Below the pieces are notes generated by a model. It searched no databases. It was given only the letters and a program-made list of their open reading frames with translations, and was not told the origin of the DNA. Below are positions 60,857 through 64,000 of a stretch of DNA of 64,000 bases, one piece after another. A program made the position numbers and the translations under genes. The stretch is from Lumbricus rubellus (lineage: Eukaryota; Annelida; Clitellata; Crassiclitellata; Lumbricidae), in NCBI GenBank assembly GCA_945859605.1, contig OX243815.1:43153444-43217443 (forward strand), given 5' to 3'. How positions within the stretch are numbered: the stretch's first letter is position 1; every line of letters begins with the position of its first letter.

Positions 60857-63343
60857 TACTTTTGGACTCAGTAGCAAAAATCAACTGGTCGCCAGTTTTA
60901 GTTGCCTGTCGGGATCTGGATACGAATAAGGCTTATGATACTTTCCTCAATGAGTTTAAACAGGAATACGACAAGGCATTTCCAATATCTCAAAGTAAAA
61001 CTACCAGAAGAAATTCTCCCAAAAACCCATGGATGTCACAAGGTCTACTTAACTCGTGTAAAAAGAAATCCAGACTGTATCGAAAATTTATCAAAAACCC
61101 AACCCCGCAAAACAAAAACGCATTTGTATCCTATAGGAACAAGTTTAAATCAATCCGTATACAGGCTGAATCAAATTTTTACGCAGCTGAATTTTGTAGA
61201 TATAGCAATAACCTCAAAGAAACCTGGAAAATCTTAAAACATTTGATAGGGACCACAAATGGGGGAGACAGAGATATTTTATCGCTAAAAGTAAATAACA
61301 TCTCTACTACAGACCCGATAAAAATTGCGACGGAACTCAATAATTACTTTACAGGCATTGCACATTCCTTGGCTAAAAATATTCCAAATTCCAACTCTAC
61401 TTTTGAGCAATATATGATTCCCTCAAAAATGGACTCCTTTGGACTCACAGAAGTCTCAAAGGAGGAGCTGATCCTACTAAGCCATACTATTCATCCATCT
61501 CATGCCAAAGGAGTCGATGACATAGATCCTGCTATAGCTCTGCCAAGCCTACCCAATATCGTTCATCCACTAGTAGAAATTATAAACTGTTCCTTTAAAA
61601 CTGGAATATACCCACAATCTCTGAAATTAGCTAAGGTAGTTCCAATTTTCAAAAAAGGGCCAAGAGACGAAGCCTGCAATTATCGCCCTATATCTGTTCT
61701 TCCATTTTTCTCAAAATTTTTTGAAAAGGTCATGCATGAGCGCCTCAATAAGTATATTTCAAAGACCAACATTCTCTTCTCCTCTCAACATGGCTTTCAA
61801 GCTGGCCATTCAACATTCATGCCCTTAATAAATATGCAAGACAAAATTTCTGATGCTATGGATAAAAATCAATTCTCCATAGGAATTTTTCTAGACTTGG
61901 CTAAAGCCTTTGATACCATCAACCATGGCATACTGCTAAAAAAGCTGTCCATCTATGGCATTCGAAACACCCAGCTAAAATGGTTTGAAAGTTATTTAGA
62001 AAACAGAATGCAGCTAGTTAGCTGCAATGGTAGTAAATCACCTTTAAAAGAAATTAATTACGGAGTCCCACAAGGCTCTATCCTTGGCCCACTGCTGTTT
62101 ATCTTATACATAAACGACCTGCCTAGTGTAGCTCCTGATCTATTTTTTCTATTGTTTGCAGACGACACTAATATTTTTAACTCTCATTCCTCACTTGAAG
62201 CATTAATTAATCATACTAACTCCGACCTAGAAAATATAGCAGAATGGTTTCGCTCTAATAAGTTAACTCTCAATCTCGATAAAACTAATTACATCATCTT
62301 TAGGTCACATAAAAAAGCACTTCCAACGTCTTATCCTAATTTATGTATTTTCGGTACACCTATCACTTTAGTGCAATCATCGAAATTTTTAGGAGTTTAC
62401 GTAGACCAACACCTGTCCTGGAACGAACACGTGTCGAATATCGCAACAAAAATAGCAAAAAATCTAGGAATTTTATCACGCATATCCAGAATTCTCCCAC
62501 CACAGACCAGAACCTCACTCTATTATACACTCATACATCCATACATATCTTACTGTAACATTGTTTGGGCTTCTGCATATAAGTCAAACCTCTCGAAAAT
62601 TCTTGTCCTCCAAAAAAGGGCAATACGATTTGTTGCAAAAATCCCTTATCGAGCCCACACGAAAGCAGAATTTTTAGGTCTAAAAATACTGCAACCAGAT
62701 CAAATAAGGCAATTACAAATTGGAATATTTATGTATCGATATATCCATAATCAACTACCAGCTACCTATAAAGATTACTTCAAATTCAGAATTGATATTC
62801 AAGAGCGTGGCTTGAGAAATACTAACCCTTTCTATATTCCCTTTGCCCGCACTAATACAAGGCTTGCATCTATTAAATGTATTGGACCAAGAACATGGAA
62901 TAGTATTCCTCTTGATATTCGCTCCCTGCCGTCTCTTCGTCTCTTTAAACGGGAGCTTTCTACCTTCATCCAACAAGGAATGTAGACCTCTACCAATCTG
63001 GGGAAATACTGTTAATTCACCTTCATACGGGAGTGTGCACTTGTTTTTCGTGTATATGACTGCACTGACTTTATTCCACTTTTCTAACTCACCTTTTGTT
63101 TTGTATTAGTATGCTAGTTAAGATATTTTGTTCATAAAGCTGCTTTATTTTTCCAATCGGCCGTGCTGAATTTTTCTAAACCAATTCTCTCAGGTGGCCC
63201 TGGCTAGCGGGACCTTTGGCCCCTTTTGGGTCTCCTGTGCGATCCGACATAAGACATATATGATGTAGAATTACAGTATCTTTAAAGTTTGTGTTGGTTG
63301 CCGAATAAAAAATGTTATGTTAATGTTATGTTATGTTAATGTT
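60857..63343 (+). mobile_element. Young 5'-truncated CR1/Jockey-type LINE
   Basis: It lies inside repeat A between AAGCAAT (60856) and GTGAAGGACTTGCC (63344), with loss of a few bases and no clear target duplication. It contains one long intact ORF and a 3' UTR that includes an AGCGGGACCT block, AATAAAAAATG and a (TTAATGTTATG)n tail. The endonuclease domain is missing through 5' truncation. The unbroken ORF suggests recent insertion. Confidence 0.85.
60862..62985 (+). CDS. LINE ORF2 fragment: reverse transcriptase
   Basis: 707 residues open, starting at the truncation point (TTG), so no true start codon. Order: linker region (WMSQGLLNSCKKKSRLYRKF, 45-80), RT motifs KVVPIFKKG (about 255), NYRPISVLP, HGFQAGHST, DLAKAFDTINH (motif A), YGVPQGSILGPLLFILYIND (motif B), LLFADDTNIF (motif C, about 433-442), SKFLGVYVD, and the C-terminal LQKRAIRFVAKIPYRAHTKA and WNSIPLDIRSL. 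It synthesises DNA from its own RNA by target-primed reverse transcription; this copy cannot nick DNA by itself. Confidence 0.88.
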   Translation: MDSVAKINWSPVLVACRDLDTNKAYDTFLNEFKQEYDKAFPISQSKTTRRNSPKNPWMSQGLLNSCKKKSRLYRKFIKNPTPQNKNAFVSYRNKFKSIRIQAESNFYAAEFCRYSNNLKETWKILKHLIGTTNGGDRDILSLKVNNISTTDPIKIATELNNYFTGIAHSLAKNIPNSNSTFEQYMIPSKMDSFGLTEVSKEELILLSHTIHPSHAKGVDDIDPAIALPSLPNIVHPLVEIINCSFKTGIYPQSLKLAKVVPIFKKGPRDEACNYRPISVLPFFSKFFEKVMHERLNKYISKTNILFSSQHGFQAGHSTFMPLINMQDKISDAMDKNQFSIGIFLDLAKAFDTINHGILLKKLSIYGIRNTQLKWFESYLENRMQLVSCNGSKSPLKEINYGVPQGSILGPLLFILYINDLPSVAPDLFFLLFADDTNIFNSHSSLEALINHTNSDLENIAEWFRSNKLTLNLDKTNYIIFRSHKKALPTSYPNLCIFGTPITLVQSSKFLGVYVDQHLSWNEHVSNIATKIAKNLGILSRISRILPPQTRTSLYYTLIHPYISYCNIVWASAYKSNLSKILVLQKRAIRFVAKIPYRAHTKAEFLGLKILQPDQIRQLQIGIFMYRYIHNQLPATYKDYFKFRIDIQERGLRNTNPFYIPFARTNTRLASIKCIGPRTWNSIPLDIRSLPSLRLFKRELSTFIQQGM

Positions 63344-63655
63344 AGTGAAGGACTTGCCCAAGGTCCTTACGCGGCGCGGTGGATTCGACCTCGAACCTTC
63401 CGGTTCCAAGGCAACGACGCCACCACTACACCACCGCGCAACGTATGCTTCTGACTCTACGTGGTCACTGGTCATGTAGTAGAGACTGATGATGGTATTT
63501 AACATAATTTAATCCAATCGTAGCGCATACTATAAGTTAATAATAATAATATAATATTTTCTCTTTAATGAAACGAGGCCTGCCAACGCTCTGCGCTGTA
63601 CAATGTACAATTGTTCATGCACAAGTTATGCAGTAATCCTAATTAACACCAATAG
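63344..63655. repeat. Dispersed repeat A, right copy, second part
   Basis: It resumes the sequence interrupted at 60856. It includes the complement of the SINE-A head (CACTACACCACCGCGCAACG) and then the 358-570 portion of the left copy, diverging after TTAACACCAAT. Confidence 0.75.
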
Positions 63656-63734
63656 GGCCTACATGTATTAACAACTAACAGACAGATTGCAATACGCGGC
63701 GGTAATAATTATAGCAACCTACAAGGCACGTCTA

Positions 63735-63830
63735 TCCTGCTGTCCTACATCCTGCATTCGGGAATCAAACTCGGCTCCTCTGATCTCTATGCCAGTGTCT
63801 TATCCAATGCGCCACCGGCCCCCACCCCAA
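63735..63830 (-). mobile_element. tRNA-derived SINE-like fragment, family C
   Basis: The minus strand reads GGCCGGTGGCGCATTGGATA then GAGTTTGATTCCCG, i.e. A-box (TGGCGCATTGG) and B-box-like tRNA promoter elements. No cloverleaf with a proper acceptor stem was found, so a SINE head rather than a tRNA gene. Confidence 0.5.
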
Positions 63831-64000
63831 TTATATAGTGACATATATCGTTCTGTGTCCTGGGCACGACGTTAAACTGCATCCATCCTCTGCCACAGGG
63901 AACCAACAACGTCCCTGTGCCGGTCCTAAGCCCGGACAAAATGAGAAAGGTTTGCCAGATGGGTGGCGATACGCTGGCAGTGAAAAACCAAGACGATTGT
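63831..64000. other. Window end, nothing recognised
   Basis: The sequence continues past the window; no feature can be assigned. Confidence 0.3.

Overview
The window is animal nuclear DNA, most likely from a marine invertebrate. The evidence is a 19-exon, intron-rich gene with GT-AG junctions and dense nested transposons: hAT, Tc1/mariner, piggyBac-like and non-LTR elements, tRNA-derived SINEs, and long TAA, GAT and GACA microsatellites. The phylum cannot be fixed from the sequence alone. The palindrome TAGGCCTA is scattered through the host DNA but was not seen in the large virus-like element.

Layout. 1-8.2 kb is intergenic repeat sequence: a SINE, hAT MITEs, TAA/GAT microsatellites with a 5'-truncated R4/Dong-like retrotransposon end, and a mariner relic. 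8273-41647 (+) is one host gene. Its 19 exons chain in perfect phase into a 905-residue secreted protein of the M1 (aminopeptidase N) family. The protein has lost the HEXXH glutamate, most of the GAMEN motif and the catalytic tyrosine, while all three zinc ligands remain. It should be an M1 pseudo-peptidase. Its introns hold a LINE carrying a fold-back mariner MITE, several hAT elements with exact 8-bp target duplications, an LTR-like unit, SINEs, minisatellites and two more Dong-like ends.

44309-59273 is a complete Polinton/Maverick of 14,965 bp. It has terminal inverted repeats identical over their outer ~179 bp, AG...CT ends and a perfect 6-bp target duplication (GAGATA). It sits inside an older piggyBac-like element (TTAA at 44220 and 60179). 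The left block reads rightwards: PolB, a double zinc-knuckle protein, an adenain-like protease and two fibre-like proteins with the same N-terminus. It meets a leftward virion block at a 12-bp-stem hairpin. That block, in order of transcription, is the packaging ATPase, minor capsid protein, a membrane-active pVI-like protein, a dUTPase-fold protein, a coiled-coil membrane protein, a conserved unknown, a second pVI/core-like protein and the major capsid protein. A phospholipase A2-like protein then reads rightwards into the integrase, which lies in the -1 frame behind a slippery A-rich site. A small SAP/HeH-like protein reads inwards from the right TIR and mirrors the N-terminus of PolB.

59.3-64 kb holds the right part of the piggyBac-like element, SINE copies, and a young 5'-truncated LINE with an intact 707-residue ORF inserted into a copy of the repeat that also begins the window.

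Most notable points: the M1 pseudo-enzyme; the possible programmed -1 frameshift joining phospholipase and integrase; the duplicated fibre genes; the intact young Polinton with two homopolymer frame breaks; and the TAA-microsatellite-associated Dong-like retrotransposons.
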